Source: Alphaproteobacteria bacterium Ga0077535
Lineage (GTDB): Bacteria; Pseudomonadota; Alphaproteobacteria; Caulobacterales; Aquidulcibacteraceae
Direction: 5' to 3'
Assembly (NCBI GenBank): GCA_001464425.1
Contig: LNEK01000023.1
Span: forward strand, 1-34,908
Length of the DNA stretch: 34,908 bases
Shown here: positions 1 to 7,881 of the stretch, in pieces
Layout: each line of letters starts with the position of its first letter
Numbering within the stretch: the stretch's first letter is position 1
Position numbers and translations under genes: made by a program
Notes under the pieces: model-generated
What the model saw: only the letters and a program-made list of their open reading frames with translations
What the model was told of the DNA's origin: nothing
Database searches by the model: none

Positions 1-209
1 TCGGCGAAGAATTTCGCGGCTTCCGAGATCACGACATAAAGAATGCCGATGACGATGGCGACGGCGAGCGCGGCGGCCGCAAACAGCAGGCCCTCCATCA
101 GCCCCTCAACGGGGCGCGCGCGCTTTTTGGTGAAATCCCGTTCCACAGGCCCCTCGCCTTCTGCTCGAACAAAGCGCGCCCGCGTTGTCTTAACGCGGCA
201 CGCGCCCAT
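1..209 (-). CDS. Permease N-terminus, PstC-like (cut by window edge)
   Basis: Only the first 69 codons are in the window; the gene runs off the left edge. The reading frame opens with ATG at 209 and has a charged cytoplasmic start (around VERDFTKKRARPVEG), then one hydrophobic helix of about 20 residues and an EAAKFF segment. This arrangement resembles the first transmembrane helix of the phosphate ABC permease PstC, where a helix is followed by E-x-x-x-FF. A later GTG at the VERDF position is an alternative start. The gene is divergent from the prepilin peptidase gene. With only one helix visible, another ABC or membrane protein cannot be excluded. The PstC name is inference from the N-terminal pattern alone. 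Confidence 0.45.
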   Translation of the reverse strand, partial: MGACRVKTTRARFVRAEGEGPVERDFTKKRARPVEGLMEGLLFAAAALAVAIVIGILYVVISEAAKFFA

Positions 210-427
210 TCTTGTGATGTTCTAATTGAGAATAATCATTGGAAGAACACCATGCTCGGCCGCCGCGAAAGCACGCTTGACGAATAACGGCTCGGCCCTA
301 AAGCCACTTCCAGCTGAACGCGCTCTGTTAAGTCGGGCAATAGGCGGTTCACGTGAAGATTTGACGACGAGTAAATGAAGCTCATGCAACAGCTCAGGAA
401 ACGTAGCGACCCGGGCGTAGACGAGTG
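210..427. promoter_or_regulatory. Divergent intergenic region, no clear sites
   Basis: About 220 bases separate the left-edge permease start from the peptidase start and must hold both promoters. There is one AT-rich patch near 224-242. I see no convincing -35/-10 pair, Pho box or hairpin, and the only open frame here (minus, about 222-473) overlaps the peptidase and looks like chance. Confidence 0.3.
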
Positions 428-880
428 ATGCCAACTTTATGGGAGAGCGGAGTTCTAGCGGCCATTCTTGCAACGGCCGCGTGGATCGATTTCCGCACGA
501 TGCGCATTCCCAATGTTGTGAACCTAGCGCTTGGGGTGAGCGGGCTCATCGTCGCATGGATCAACGCAGACCTGCTGACCGCACTGCTCGGCGTGGCGTT
601 CGGCTATGCGTTGTTGTTCGGCGCCAATGCGCTTTACCGCGCGGTGCGTGGACGCGATGGCGTCGGTATGGGCGACGCTAAACTGCTTGCAGGCGCCGGC
701 GCCTGGATCGGCTGGATGGGGCTGCCTTTTGTCGTGTTGCTCGGCTCGGCATTGGGTTTGGTTTATGTCGCGGCCGTGCGCGTTGCAGGACGCGAGCTCA
801 AACGCACCGATAAATTGCCCTTCGGTCCGTTTCTATGCGTTGCAATCATGGTTGTTTGGATCGTGCTTGAATATAGCTAG
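428..880 (+). CDS. gspO: Short type A24 prepilin peptidase (GspO-like)
   Basis: Integral membrane aspartyl protease that would cut the leader peptides of the pseudopilins encoded by the facing gsp operon. The two catalytic Asp contexts are visible: D-x-R-x-x-x-IPN near residue 22 and GMGDAK near residue 80. A C-terminal PFGPF motif is also present. At 150 residues it is only the A24 catalytic domain; the N-terminal domain with the CxxC pairs and methyltransferase activity found in full-length PilD/GspO (about 270-290 residues) is absent. Length resembles TadV/CpaA, but no tad genes are nearby and its position beside gspC-N favours a T2SS role. GTG at 425 is an alternative start. Its stop overlaps the stop of the convergent lipoprotein gene in a shared CTAG. 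Confidence 0.85.
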   Translation: MPTLWESGVLAAILATAAWIDFRTMRIPNVVNLALGVSGLIVAWINADLLTALLGVAFGYALLFGANALYRAVRGRDGVGMGDAKLLAGAGAWIGWMGLPFVVLLGSALGLVYVAAVRVAGRELKRTDKLPFGPFLCVAIMVVWIVLEYS

Positions 881-1371
881 TTTTCGCAAGCGACCAATCC
901 TCCGACCGGGATGATTGTCTCCCAACCTTCCCGATCCGAGACGCGAATGACGCCGCGCTCAATGGCGGCGCCATCGACGATCCGGCGGGCGGTGTCGAAC
1001 GTCACGTCAACAGTGAGCGTCAACCGGCCATCAGTGTAGGTTTGGCGTTCGAAATGTCCGGACGCGGTAGCGCCTTCGGCGGCGCTGCGTGCAAGCCGAC
1101 GTTCTCGCCCTTGCAATTTGACGCGCGCCTCCGGTGGCTGAGCAAAAGCCGCCATCACGAAAACGGGCTCGCCCGCAGAGCGCGCCCACAAGAACATCCC
1201 GCACGCTCCGGCAGTCAAAGGCTGCGGATCCAGCGCTTCGAACGCCAGTTCGCCAGCATCGACAACGCCGGGCCTTGCGACGACCTGCTCGCGTGACCGC
1301 GATGTCGAACCGCAGGCGCTTACGGCCAGCGCCATCGCTAGTGCAGAGAGAGCAAACCTTAGGGCAGCCAT
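877..1371 (-). CDS. Small lipoprotein ending the gsp operon
   Basis: 164 residues with a lipoprotein signal: hydrophobic stretch then LAVSAC, cleavage before Cys at about residue 20. The mature part looks mostly beta-rich and contains two further cysteines (in TAGACGMF and at the extreme C-terminus, VACEN) that could pair in the periplasm. The start overlaps the end of gspN by 13 bases, so it is very likely translated as the last gene of the T2SS operon. Position and lipidation make it a candidate secretin-assembly or pilotin-type factor, but it does not show the four-helix pattern expected of GspS, so that role is inference only. I recognise no named domain. Confidence 0.75.
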   Translation of the reverse strand: MAALRFALSALAMALAVSACGSTSRSREQVVARPGVVDAGELAFEALDPQPLTAGACGMFLWARSAGEPVFVMAAFAQPPEARVKLQGRERRLARSAAEGATASGHFERQTYTDGRLTLTVDVTFDTARRIVDGAAIERGVIRVSDREGWETIIPVGGLVACEN

Positions 1372-2090
1372 CTTGTATCCTCACCATACCCAAGCGCGCC
1401 ATCGGCCGCGCCGCGTTCGAACCCGGCTGCATCGAGCGCAGCAATCGTTTCCGGTCTCTGCGTCAACACCGACACCCGCCACGCCGCAGCGCCATCACCT
1501 GCCAGCATTATGCGCATGTTCACCCGCTCACCGAGTTCATTGACACCGGTGAGGAGAACTTCGGCATCATCGCCTTCGCAACGCGGCCGCCCCTCAACAT
1601 CTGGGCCGGCCCATCCGATTGTCGAGCCTGCCTGCCGGAACACGTCGCTCACGATCCGACCTTGCGCCCGGACGCATGCCCCACCTTCAAACAAAACATC
1701 GACATCATAGAAACTCGTCAAACCAGGGAGTAGAAGCCCGTCGCCTACTTGCATCCCTCGCACACGCAAGTTCTGTGCGGCGAAACGACGATCGCCCTGT
1801 ACGTTGCCGAGCAGCACCACCCGACCCTCGATGTCGCCGCCTTCGAAAACTACGGGCACGATCGCCTTGCCCTGCACGACATCGAAGAAGGAGAGCGTCC
1901 AGTTCGCTTGATCCACGGCGTACGGCCCGATGTGAACGCCATGGAGCCTACCAGCCCATATCGTTCCTTCGGCGCGCTGATAGCTAAGATCACCCTGGCG
2001 CGGCGCAAGCAAGGATGCGGGCGCGAGCGCAATGCCGAAAGCAATGAGCGCAAGCAGAAATACCGCTATATGCCACCATCTGATCTTCAT
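1359..2090 (-). CDS. gspN: Type II secretion system protein GspN
   Basis: Inner-membrane T2SS component of 243 residues with one N-terminal helix (after MKIRWW) and a periplasmic beta-rich domain; recognisable GspN features are the early LAPRQGDLSYQRAEGTIW segment and the repeated short beta strands. The start at 2090 is preferred because it overlaps the gspM stop in TGATG; an upstream in-frame extension to 2198 lies inside gspM and has no protein-like sequence. GspN is absent from many T2SSs and its exact role is not settled. The gene follows gspM directly and overlaps the downstream lipoprotein gene. Confidence 0.85.
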   Translation of the reverse strand: MKIRWWHIAVFLLALIAFGIALAPASLLAPRQGDLSYQRAEGTIWAGRLHGVHIGPYAVDQANWTLSFFDVVQGKAIVPVVFEGGDIEGRVVLLGNVQGDRRFAAQNLRVRGMQVGDGLLLPGLTSFYDVDVLFEGGACVRAQGRIVSDVFRQAGSTIGWAGPDVEGRPRCEGDDAEVLLTGVNELGERVNMRIMLAGDGAAAWRVSVLTQRPETIAALDAAGFERGAADGALGYGEDTRWLP

Positions 2091-2560
2091 CACGATGTTC
2101 TCACCTCGAATTCCGCGTTGACCAATTCGCTTCCGGTCACGCGTACAATTGTGCTCGTAGCAACTGTATCGCCGCTGCGATTCACCTGATCGATCCACCT
2201 ATAAACTGCTAGGGAATCCGCCGGCTGGAATCCTATCCGCAGAGAATCGGCGCCTATCTCTTCCACGCGCGCGGCGCTCAGCCCGTGCGCTTGCGCCGCG
2301 GCCAAGGCTCGCTCGCGGATACTTCCGCCCCCGCTCGAGGGCGCCGGATGGGCGCGCTGCGCTGCGTTGATGCGCTCCACTTTGGCGGCAACTTCGCGCG
2401 CCTCAGCATAGCGGGCGGCAGCTTCATTGCGATACTCATAGGCGGCGAAGCATAACCATACCGGAACTAGCACGCCGCAGATGAACAGCGCGCCGAGCCT
2501 GATGATCTGGCGCTCACGCTCAGTTCGCGCGGCCCACCAAACGCCAAGCGTTTCCATCAC
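2090..2560 (-). CDS. gspM: Type II secretion system protein GspM
   Basis: 156 residues: a short cytoplasmic start (WWAARTERERQ), a transmembrane helix at about residues 22-42, an alpha-helical linker and a small periplasmic ferredoxin-like domain. The RTxRE pattern just before the helix is typical of GspM. GspM pairs with GspL in the inner-membrane platform, and here the two genes overlap by 4 bases (ATGA), in line with coupled synthesis of partners. Two consecutive Met codons start the frame (2560 or 2557). Confidence 0.9.
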   Translation of the reverse strand: MMETLGVWWAARTERERQIIRLGALFICGVLVPVWLCFAAYEYRNEAAARYAEAREVAAKVERINAAQRAHPAPSSGGGSIRERALAAAQAHGLSAARVEEIGADSLRIGFQPADSLAVYRWIDQVNRSGDTVATSTIVRVTGSELVNAEFEVRTS

Positions 2561-3762
2561 CGCGCCTCCACAATGAGCTGCGCGGCGTAACGCCCCTCGC
2601 GCGGTTGCACGCTCTGCGCCTCGACTTCCATCGCACTCTGGCGTAGCGCTGCGATGAAGGCTTCGATCTCTGGCTGTTGCGGCGCCGAGATCACGAGCCG
2701 CACACTGCGCTGCGGCGACTCGTGCCGCACTTCGTCAATACGCACGCCGGGATGTGCGCGTAGCGCACTGATCAGCGGGGCCGATGTGACGATGACAGGG
2801 TGCCGCGTCGCTTGGTCCAGCGCGTTCGCGGCTGCGTTCACCTGCGCTCTGAGATTCACCACACGTCGCAGCTCCGGGCGCGCGGCGCGGAAGTCACGCT
2901 CAGCCGCGGCGAATACCTGATCCGCTGCACGGTCATCGCGCCATCCGGCGATTCCGAGGGAGCCGACCTGCAACAGAAGAGCGGCAGCTGCGAGCAGCGC
3001 GGCAAAGCGCCAAAGCTTGAACGGCTGCGCGCCCTGTTCCGCCACCGCGGCGAACGCGCCTTGCCGGAGATTGGGCGCCCAGCGCGGCGGCGACACTGCT
3101 GCGAGCGCAATCGTGTGGGCTGGATCGCTCGTTTGCCGGCGCTCCGTACCCGCACCGAAGCCAGCTCGCGCCGCATCGGCTTCACTTCCTTCGACAATAA
3201 TCCGCGCGTTGTCCGCCCCGACGCTTTTGCCCCATCGGCTCAGCACTGCAGCTGCGAGGTCTGGTTCGATCGAGAAGCCGCCTTGCGGGCCGGCCGTCAC
3301 GATTGCGCGGGCCGGCGTCAGCGCTACCACGATTGCGCCATCCTCGGCTGGCCACAGACAACAATCCAAAGTGACATAGCGTGGATCGCATCCAAGGACG
3401 CGCGCGCTTTCGAGCCATTGCGTCATCCGATCGGATGCAATCGCAGCGACCAGTCGCTTGCCATCGCCATCCTGCTGGGCGCCAACGGCGAAATGCATGG
3501 ACTCGCCGCTGGACAAATCAGCGCCGAACAGAGCTGCCGCGCCGGCCCGCGCCTGGGCTTCGGAGCGCGCTGGCAAACGAAGCTGCTTCAGCCGCGCGTC
3601 CGCACCTGGAATCACCAGCACAGTGCGCTGCGGCGCAGCTGCAGGTGGCCGCCGCTCGGTGCTAACACCCTCAGCAATGACGCGACCAGAATCGCTTACC
3701 ACCAGCCAAGACAGCGGCGCTGAGGGCGTTTCTGCGCCGATGAGGACGACGATCTCACTCAT
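2557..3762 (-). CDS. gspL: Type II secretion system protein GspL
   Basis: 401 residues, typical for GspL. Residues 1-230 form the cytoplasmic actin-like domain that holds the GspE ATPase at the membrane. A helix at about 250-270 (ALLAAAALLLQVG) crosses the membrane. The last 120 residues form a periplasmic domain with a coiled region and a ferredoxin-like fold that meets GspM. It overlaps gspK upstream and gspM downstream by 4 bases each, so translation of K, L and M is probably coupled. Confidence 0.9.
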   Translation of the reverse strand: MSEIVVLIGAETPSAPLSWLVVSDSGRVIAEGVSTERRPPAAAPQRTVLVIPGADARLKQLRLPARSEAQARAGAAALFGADLSSGESMHFAVGAQQDGDGKRLVAAIASDRMTQWLESARVLGCDPRYVTLDCCLWPAEDGAIVVALTPARAIVTAGPQGGFSIEPDLAAAVLSRWGKSVGADNARIIVEGSEADAARAGFGAGTERRQTSDPAHTIALAAVSPPRWAPNLRQGAFAAVAEQGAQPFKLWRFAALLAAAALLLQVGSLGIAGWRDDRAADQVFAAAERDFRAARPELRRVVNLRAQVNAAANALDQATRHPVIVTSAPLISALRAHPGVRIDEVRHESPQRSVRLVISAPQQPEIEAFIAALRQSAMEVEAQSVQPREGRYAAQLIVEAR

Positions 3763-4766
3763 AGAAGGTTCTTTCCCGCCCCGGCGCCAAACACACGGCG
3801 CACGACGGTGGCATTTCCAGCAACGCCTTGCTCGAGCAGGACAGCGGAATTCTCGCGCGCGTCAACGCGCACAACTTCCGTGCGCAGCACGAAGTAGCGC
3901 GTTTGCAACGAGAATTGAGCGCGACCAGCTTCGTTCAATTCAAACTCGCTCAAACTGGGATGACGTAAAAAATCGTCGATCGTCTCCCAACCGCCGCGAG
4001 GGCGGTCGCGAATGATCTGCGCGGCGCGCTCGATCCGCAGGCCGTCAACCGCCATCGCCAGCAGCGGCGCCTGCTCCGGGCGCAGGGTGTTCGGATTGAT
4101 CACATTCGGCGCGCTGGTGGGACGAACACACGCATAAGGCGCGATCGCCTCGACGATATTCGGTGTGAAACCGCGAATGTTACTGAGTTCGCTTATGTCG
4201 GCCAACAGCGCATTTGCGACGACATAGGCGGCCGCCTCGCCCGCATAGGCGCCATCTTCGGCGCCGCCAGCCATGGCATGGCTATCGCTGTCCAGCCAAT
4301 CCACAAGGGCGGCGCCAAGCCCCGTTTGTTGCTGGCCGACATCGACGGCATCGAGCAGCCGCGCGAATTGCACCAAGCCACCGGGGCTGACGAAGCGCTC
4401 GCCGCCGTCGTCCGTCACCACCATACTGTTCAGGTTGAAGCAATTGCCGCCATCCCACAGCTCGACTTCCATGCTGCCGTCATCAAGCGGAAAGACGAAT
4501 GGCCGCCCTTGCCACTCCGACTCGTCTGTTCGCGTCGTCTCGGCGCGACGCCGCAACTCGCCGAGCTGAGACGCCGCAAAAGCTTCGGCGCCCATCAAAT
4601 ACCAACGCGTCTGCTCCATGCGGACGAGATTGCTGGTGCGCCGCACACCCATATTGGCGGCGTCGACGACAACAACCGCAAGCATCGACATGATAGCAAG
4701 CATGGTGAGCACGGCGGCGAGCGCCGCGCCCTGGTCGTGCACCCAGCGGGGATTGGACCGCTTCAT
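3759..4766 (-). CDS. gspK: Minor pseudopilin GspK
   Basis: 335 residues, the large pseudopilin that caps the T2SS pseudopilus tip with GspI and GspJ. The leader ends in DQG followed by AALAAVL and a long hydrophobic helix. As in other GspK proteins there is no Glu at position +5 of the mature protein. The large insert typical of GspK follows, with segments FNLNSMV, WLDSDS and the later NPNTLRPEQAPLLAM helix-hairpin-helix-like region. Overlaps gspJ and gspL by 4 bases each. The peptidase encoded at 428-880 would be its processing enzyme. Confidence 0.92.
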   Translation of the reverse strand: MKRSNPRWVHDQGAALAAVLTMLAIMSMLAVVVVDAANMGVRRTSNLVRMEQTRWYLMGAEAFAASQLGELRRRAETTRTDESEWQGRPFVFPLDDGSMEVELWDGGNCFNLNSMVVTDDGGERFVSPGGLVQFARLLDAVDVGQQQTGLGAALVDWLDSDSHAMAGGAEDGAYAGEAAAYVVANALLADISELSNIRGFTPNIVEAIAPYACVRPTSAPNVINPNTLRPEQAPLLAMAVDGLRIERAAQIIRDRPRGGWETIDDFLRHPSLSEFELNEAGRAQFSLQTRYFVLRTEVVRVDARENSAVLLEQGVAGNATVVRRVFGAGAGKNLL

Positions 4767-5368
4767 GCGCCGAGCCCAACCAGCGCTTCGATACGAATTT
4801 CACCGTAGCGCGCCGACGTGAACACCAGCGCCACAGCGCGCGGCGGGCTCGCGCCGGCGCCGCCTGCCAACCATTGCTCACGCCAGGTCACGCCGTCAAA
4901 AAACTCAAAACGCGCTTCGCCTGCATCGGCGACGATGACGCGTTCGGCCATTTCAGACTCTTCGACGCGATCCAGACGTGTTCGGGTGCGGCGAACAATA
5001 GCGCCCTCGTCGAAATCGTACTCCACAAAGGCAAGGCGGGTCGCCGCCCCACGGTCGGGATCGGGTTCTCCGGCAGCGCGCACGAAGGCGAGCGGCGTGT
5101 CTGCGTCGCCGCCAATGAAGCGGGGCCGCCCTCGCCCATCCGGCTCGCGGACTTCGCGGCCAACATATTGCGCGAGATCAGCGGCAAGCAGCGCACGGGC
5201 GTTCTGCACTTCGCGCAGGGAAATCTCGGCCTCCGAGACACGGCGCTGCGTATCGACGCTCTGCGTGAGCATCAGCACCGAGCCCGCAGCAATCAGGCTA
5301 AATACAAAAAGCGACACCAGCGCTTCGACCAGCGTGAAGCCCGACTCGTGAGCGCGTGCTTCACTCAC
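4763..5368 (-). CDS. gspJ: Minor pseudopilin GspJ
   Basis: 201 residues with a short leader and the classical type IV prepilin motif ESG|FTLVEAL followed by a hydrophobic helix, then a beta-rich C-terminal domain containing the FFDGVTWREQW segment usual in GspJ. I chose the GTG at 5368 because it overlaps the gspI stop as GTGA; the open frame continues upstream to 5500 but lies inside gspI and is not protein-like. GspJ joins GspI and GspK at the tip of the pseudopilus. Confidence 0.9.
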   Translation of the reverse strand: MSEARAHESGFTLVEALVSLFVFSLIAAGSVLMLTQSVDTQRRVSEAEISLREVQNARALLAADLAQYVGREVREPDGRGRPRFIGGDADTPLAFVRAAGEPDPDRGAATRLAFVEYDFDEGAIVRRTRTRLDRVEESEMAERVIVADAGEARFEFFDGVTWREQWLAGGAGASPPRAVALVFTSARYGEIRIEALVGLGA

Positions 5369-5745
5369 GACGCCGCCTCCGGTGAAACGAAGAAGCCGCT
5401 CACTCGGCTGACCGGGCGCGCATCCGCGGGCCCAACCTCCACCACCGCGCGACGGGTCCGCGGCGATGGCGTCGCCGCAATCTCCGTCGTGACGCGCCAT
5501 TCGCGGCCCGCGTAACTGATCGTTTGCTCTCGCTGACCGACTGGACGTTGCGCTTGTGTGGCAACGATCTGCGTGAGTTCATTCTGGGCGACGACGTCCG
5601 CCAACGCACGCGTCTCGACACGCTGGAACGTGCTGAGCGAGTGCGATTGCAGCTGCACAAGGCCGACGCCCGCCATCGCGAAGACGGCGAGAGCGACGAG
5701 CGCCTCAACAAGCGAAAAGCCGGACTCATTCGACGCGTTGGACAT
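5365..5745 (-). CDS. gspI: Minor pseudopilin GspI
   Basis: 126 residues, normal for GspI. The leader is followed by ESG|FSLVEALVALAVF, and the MxxxGLVQLQ continuation of the N-terminal helix is typical. C-terminal domain contains the REQTISYAGREWRV strand region. The start lies 20 bases inside the end of gspH. GspI is thought to start assembly of the pseudopilus tip complex with GspJ and GspK, whose genes follow immediately. Confidence 0.9.
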   Translation of the reverse strand: MSNASNESGFSLVEALVALAVFAMAGVGLVQLQSHSLSTFQRVETRALADVVAQNELTQIVATQAQRPVGQREQTISYAGREWRVTTEIAATPSPRTRRAVVEVGPADARPVSRVSGFFVSPEAAS

Positions 5746-6211
5746 CGACCTCGCCCGCTTCGTTAAGCCGGACCCGCCAGCGCGCGCCGGCTTGGTCCAG
5801 GATGATGTTGGTAGCGGTAGCGCCGCCTAGCGGGTCAAATCGCGCAACGCGCGGATCGTCCGCAGCCGGCTCGACGCGCACCTGGAGATCAGCGTCCCAC
5901 GCGCGAAAGCCGAGTGGCGAGCGCTGCTCTGCAGGAAGCCAACCGTTGTCTTCCAGGCGCTCGAAACCGTAGCCTTCTTCAGTCACTATGAGCGAAAGCG
6001 AGCGATTGACGATCACGCTTTCTTCGCTCGCCAACGCTATACGCGCGGCGAGTTGCTCAGCGGCCAGCCGCGCATGGCGATCCGTCCCCGGCGCAAGCAG
6101 CATCACCACGCCAACCACAAGGCTGACGATCAACAACGCCACCATCGCTTCGACGAGGCTGACGCCTGCATCGGGTGTGAGGCGCTTACTGCCAGTTGCC
6201 GATATCGCCAT
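5726..6211 (-). CDS. gspH: Minor pseudopilin GspH
   Basis: 161 residues from the ATG at 6211; an upstream ATG at 6238 would add nine residues, and both lie inside the end of gspG. The prepilin motif reads DAG|VSLVEAMVALL: position +1 is Val rather than the usual Phe, while Glu at +5 is kept. A GspH-type beta domain follows (ALASEESVIVNRSLSL, then GFERLEDNGW). GspH links the minor-pseudopilin tip to the major pseudopilin GspG. Confidence 0.85.
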   Translation of the reverse strand: MAISATGSKRLTPDAGVSLVEAMVALLIVSLVVGVVMLLAPGTDRHARLAAEQLAARIALASEESVIVNRSLSLIVTEEGYGFERLEDNGWLPAEQRSPLGFRAWDADLQVRVEPAADDPRVARFDPLGGATATNIILDQAGARWRVRLNEAGEVDVQRVE

Positions 6212-6644
6212 CGACGCCCTCACCGCCTTCCTGCGCATCAGCGCCCAAGGAATAGAGATCGAATGGCCCGCGTTCGCCCGGCGTCACATATTCATACGGA
6301 CGCCCCCATGGGTCATCTGGCAAACGGCGGATGTAGGATTCGCGCGCTGCGCCTTCAGTCGGCGGGTTGACGAGCGCCTCCAGCCCCTGATCCATGCTGG
6401 GGTAGCGTGAATTGTCCAGACGATAGAGTTCGAGCGCCTGCTCAATGACGCGAATATCGGCGCGCGCCTTTTCGATCCGGGCCGTATCCTGGCTCGGCAG
6501 CACGTTGATGACCACGATAGCCGTGACCAAACCGATGATGACGATGACCACCATCATCTCCACCAGCGTGACGCCCGCCTCGGGATGGAGCGGGTCACGA
6601 ACTCGCCGCCCGGCGCGAAGCCTTTTGAGCAATGATCTCAGCAT
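6186..6644 (-). CDS. gspG: Major pseudopilin GspG
   Basis: 152 residues. The start at 6644, four bases after the gspF stop, gives a 23-residue basic leader ending PEAG|VTLVEMMVVIVIIG; Val instead of Phe at +1 is unusual. The rest is canonical GspG: ALELYRLDNSRYP, the DPWGRPY strand, and the C-terminal calcium-binding segment GADAQ...GGEGVDGDIGNW. GspG polymerises into the pseudopilus that pushes substrates through the secretin. An upstream in-frame extension to 6719 lies within gspF and is not protein-like. Confidence 0.95.
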   Translation of the reverse strand: MLRSLLKRLRAGRRVRDPLHPEAGVTLVEMMVVIVIIGLVTAIVVINVLPSQDTARIEKARADIRVIEQALELYRLDNSRYPSMDQGLEALVNPPTEGAARESYIRRLPDDPWGRPYEYVTPGERGPFDLYSLGADAQEGGEGVDGDIGNWQ

Positions 6645-6648
6645 CGTT

Positions 6649-7875
6649 TCATCCAATCGCCAGACGGTTGAGTTGCAGAATAGGCAGCATGATCGCCAAC
6701 ACGATCGAAGCCACGACAAGCCCCATCAGGACGATGATCGCGGGCTCCAAAAGGCTGAGCGCTGACGTCGTGAAGGCTTCAAATTCTTGGTCCAGGTGTG
6801 CGGCGGCTTTGTCCAGCATCGCCGGAAGCTCGCCCGCGTTCTCACCGCTTTGAGTCATGTAACAGACCATCGCCGGCATTACGTTCGAGCGGCGCATCAC
6901 TTGCGACAGCGGCTCGCCCTCTTCGATGCGATCCGCCATCACGCCGATGGCTTTGGCCACTTCACGGTTCGAGACGGAGCCCCGCGCAACGCGCACGCCT
7001 TCGAGCAGCGGCATGCCGGCGGAGACGAGCGTCGAGAGCGCGCGAATAAAGCGGCTCGCATTGACGGCAACGACCCAGCGCCCAATCAACGGCGCACGCA
7101 ACAAGAAGGCGTCAAACGCTGCGCGCACCGGCTCGCGTGAAAACAGAGTGCGCAAAAACCAGAGGCCGCCAACGAGCGCGAGCAGCAGCAGCGGCCATGA
7201 CGTGGTGAGGAAGCGCGACGTGAAGATCAGAATCTGCGTGATAAGCGGCAACTGTTGATCAAAGCGCTCGAATTGCTCGATGAGGCTCGGGACCACGAAA
7301 ATCATCAAACAGACGACAACGGTCAGCGCGACTAAGCTGAGCACCGCCGGATAGATCAGCGCCGTTTGGATTTTGCTGCGCAGAGCTTGAGCCCGCTCGA
7401 GATAGTCCGCCAGCTTGAGCAGAACCGGGCCCAACCGGCCCGATTGTTCGCCGCCAAGCACAGCGGCGCGATAAAGGCCGTTAAAGCTCCACGGATGACG
7501 GTTCAGCGCATCGGCGAGTCGCTGGCCCTCAATCACGCCTTCCTGCACATCTGCTACAATGCGCCGTGCCGCGGGCTGCTCCTGCTGCGCCGCGATCATC
7601 GCCAAGGCTTCGTCAACGGGCACAGAAGCGTCGATCAAGGTCGCGAGCTGCCGGGTCACCATCACCAAGGCTTTGTGCGAGAGCTTGGCGCTCCGCGACA
7701 AACGCCTATCGGGCGCCGCCTCGCGCCGCTGCCCTCCGCCCCTTGCATCGACTTCGATGGGGAGCAGACGTTTGCGCACCAACAGCGCCCGCGCGCTGGC
7801 CTCGTCGACAGCCTCCAGACCACCGCTCTTGCGGCGACCATCAGCGTCGATCGCGACGTACTGGTAGCGGGGCAT
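6649..7875 (-). CDS. gspF: Inner-membrane platform protein GspF
   Basis: 408 residues, typical length. Begins MPRYQYVAIDADGRRKSG, the usual GspF start, and holds two T2SSF repeats (about residues 70-195 and 275-395), each ending in hydrophobic helices (ALIYPAVLSLVALTVVVCL; EPAIIVLMGLVVASIVLAI). It is the polytopic core of the assembly platform that couples GspE ATP hydrolysis to pseudopilus growth. It begins 6 bases after the gspE stop and is followed closely by gspG. Confidence 0.95.
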   Translation of the reverse strand: MPRYQYVAIDADGRRKSGGLEAVDEASARALLVRKRLLPIEVDARGGGQRREAAPDRRLSRSAKLSHKALVMVTRQLATLIDASVPVDEALAMIAAQQEQPAARRIVADVQEGVIEGQRLADALNRHPWSFNGLYRAAVLGGEQSGRLGPVLLKLADYLERAQALRSKIQTALIYPAVLSLVALTVVVCLMIFVVPSLIEQFERFDQQLPLITQILIFTSRFLTTSWPLLLLALVGGLWFLRTLFSREPVRAAFDAFLLRAPLIGRWVVAVNASRFIRALSTLVSAGMPLLEGVRVARGSVSNREVAKAIGVMADRIEEGEPLSQVMRRSNVMPAMVCYMTQSGENAGELPAMLDKAAAHLDQEFEAFTTSALSLLEPAIIVLMGLVVASIVLAIMLPILQLNRLAIG

Positions 7876-7881
7876 CGGTCG

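Noticed and set aside
226-242. Fur-box-like AT-rich sequence TGAGAATAATCATT
   Set aside because: Only about 10 of 14 informative core positions fit a 7-1-7 Fur box and the second half-site is poor; not enough to call a site.
222-473. Minus-strand frame of 83 codons between the permease and the peptidase
   Set aside because: It overlaps the start of the prepilin peptidase and has no family-like sequence or ribosome-binding site.
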